A DNA stretch of 7,951 nt. Origin: Desulfotomaculaceae bacterium. GTDB taxonomy: Bacteria > Bacillota > Desulfotomaculia > Desulfotomaculales > Pelotomaculaceae. Positions within the stretch are counted from its first letter, which is position 1; each line of letters begins with the position of its first letter. Under the pieces are notes generated by a model that was given only the letters and a program-made list of their open reading frames with translations, had not been told where the DNA came from and did no database searches. A program made the position numbers and the translations under genes. The stretch lies in NCBI GenBank assembly GCA_028704035.1, contig JAQVLS010000064.1, positions 1-7,951 on the forward strand, read 5' to 3'. Shown here one piece after another: positions 7,584-7,951 of this stretch.

Positions 7584-7951
7584 GACTGTCCGGTATTATT
7601 TTCGGGAGGCATTCCTGTCGGTGATCCGGAACAGCTGGATTTCAGTGGCGTCAATCGGTGTTGTTGCCGTTTCGTTGTTAATTCTGGGCAGTTCCCTCTT
7701 GCTGGTGATGAATGCCAACAACATCGCGGTCAACCTGGAGTCAAGCCTGGAAATCAGCGCGTTCTTTAAAGAGGAGATAACGCCGGACGGGATGCGGGAT
7801 CTCGAAAGCGAACTGGCGGAAAAGCCTGGGATAGCGTCAGTGGTTTTTGTATCCAAAGAGCAGGCGCTGGAGGAAATGAGGGAAAACCTCAATGCCCAGG
7901 AGGATATTCTGGCCGGACTGGAAGATAAAAACCCGCTGCCCAATGCTTTAA
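7573..7951 (+). CDS. ftsX: Cell-division protein FtsX, 3' partial
   Basis: The first 126 residues of FtsX; the frame remains open at the window end (the family is near 300 aa). ATG 7573 lies inside the ftsE 3' end in another frame, with a purine-rich ribosome site GAGGGAG (about 7557-7563) upstream. A cytosolic N-terminal stretch with a Tyr-Tyr-Phe-Arg-Glu motif precedes the first membrane helix at about residues 22-45 (hydrophobic, ending LLLVM). Then comes the start of the large extracellular domain, recognisable by LEISAFF, VVFVSKEQALEEM and the NPLP motif near residues 120-123. In this family the extracellular loop binds or activates hydrolases such as CwlO-type enzymes. The remaining loop and the three later membrane helices lie beyond the window. 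Confidence 0.95.
   Translation, partial: MKLKTVRYYFREAFLSVIRNSWISVASIGVVAVSLLILGSSLLLVMNANNIAVNLESSLEISAFFKEEITPDGMRDLESELAEKPGIASVVFVSKEQALEEMRENLNAQEDILAGLEDKNPLPNAL

Overview
The window carries a conserved chromosomal block of a Gram-positive bacterium, all on the + strand: comFC (5' end missing), a small cold-shock gene, hpf, secA, prfB, a yitT-family membrane gene, ftsE and ftsX (3' end missing). The same neighbours (comFC, hpf/yvyD, secA, prfB, ftsE, ftsX, with a YitT-family gene close by) occur together in Bacillus subtilis. Moderate-to-high GC in the genes, the long SecA with an insert in the second nucleotide-binding fold, the long form of HPF, and perfect matches to the Spo0A box suggest an endospore-forming Firmicute. 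A member of the Peptococcaceae/Desulfotomaculum/Pelotomaculum group is my best guess, from impression rather than a search.

Layout. Positions 1-519 hold the C-terminal 172 residues of ComFC. Positions 520-854 form the largest non-coding stretch: an AT-rich segment with tandem DnaA-box-like 9-mers (614-643), two perfect Spo0A boxes (681-687 and 712-718) and the promoter of the cold-shock gene (776-805). The cold-shock gene (855-1052) ends in a hairpin terminator. hpf (1176-1706) ends in a perfect 19-bp stem terminator. secA (1866-4523) has a near-consensus vegetative promoter (1788-1816) and is followed 20 bases later by prfB (4544-5651). prfB is split by the classical in-frame UGA and +1 frameshift site, and a strong terminator follows it. 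yitT (5854-6696) lies alone between two GGGGAC-type intergenic motifs. ftsE (6897-7583) overlaps ftsX (7573 to the window end) by 11 bases and is preceded by another perfect Spo0A box.

The genes serve core cell functions: DNA uptake (ComFC), RNA chaperoning (Csp), ribosome dimerisation in slow growth (HPF), protein export (SecA), termination at UGA/UAA (RF2) and control of cell-wall hydrolysis at division (FtsEX). Transcription units inferred from promoters and terminators are csp, hpf, secA-prfB, yitT, and ftsE-ftsX. No phage, insertion sequence, CRISPR array, tRNA or rRNA was seen. The coding part is ordinary. The least ordinary part is the regulatory DNA between comFC and csp, where DnaA-type and Spo0A-type sites are packed within about 100 bases.
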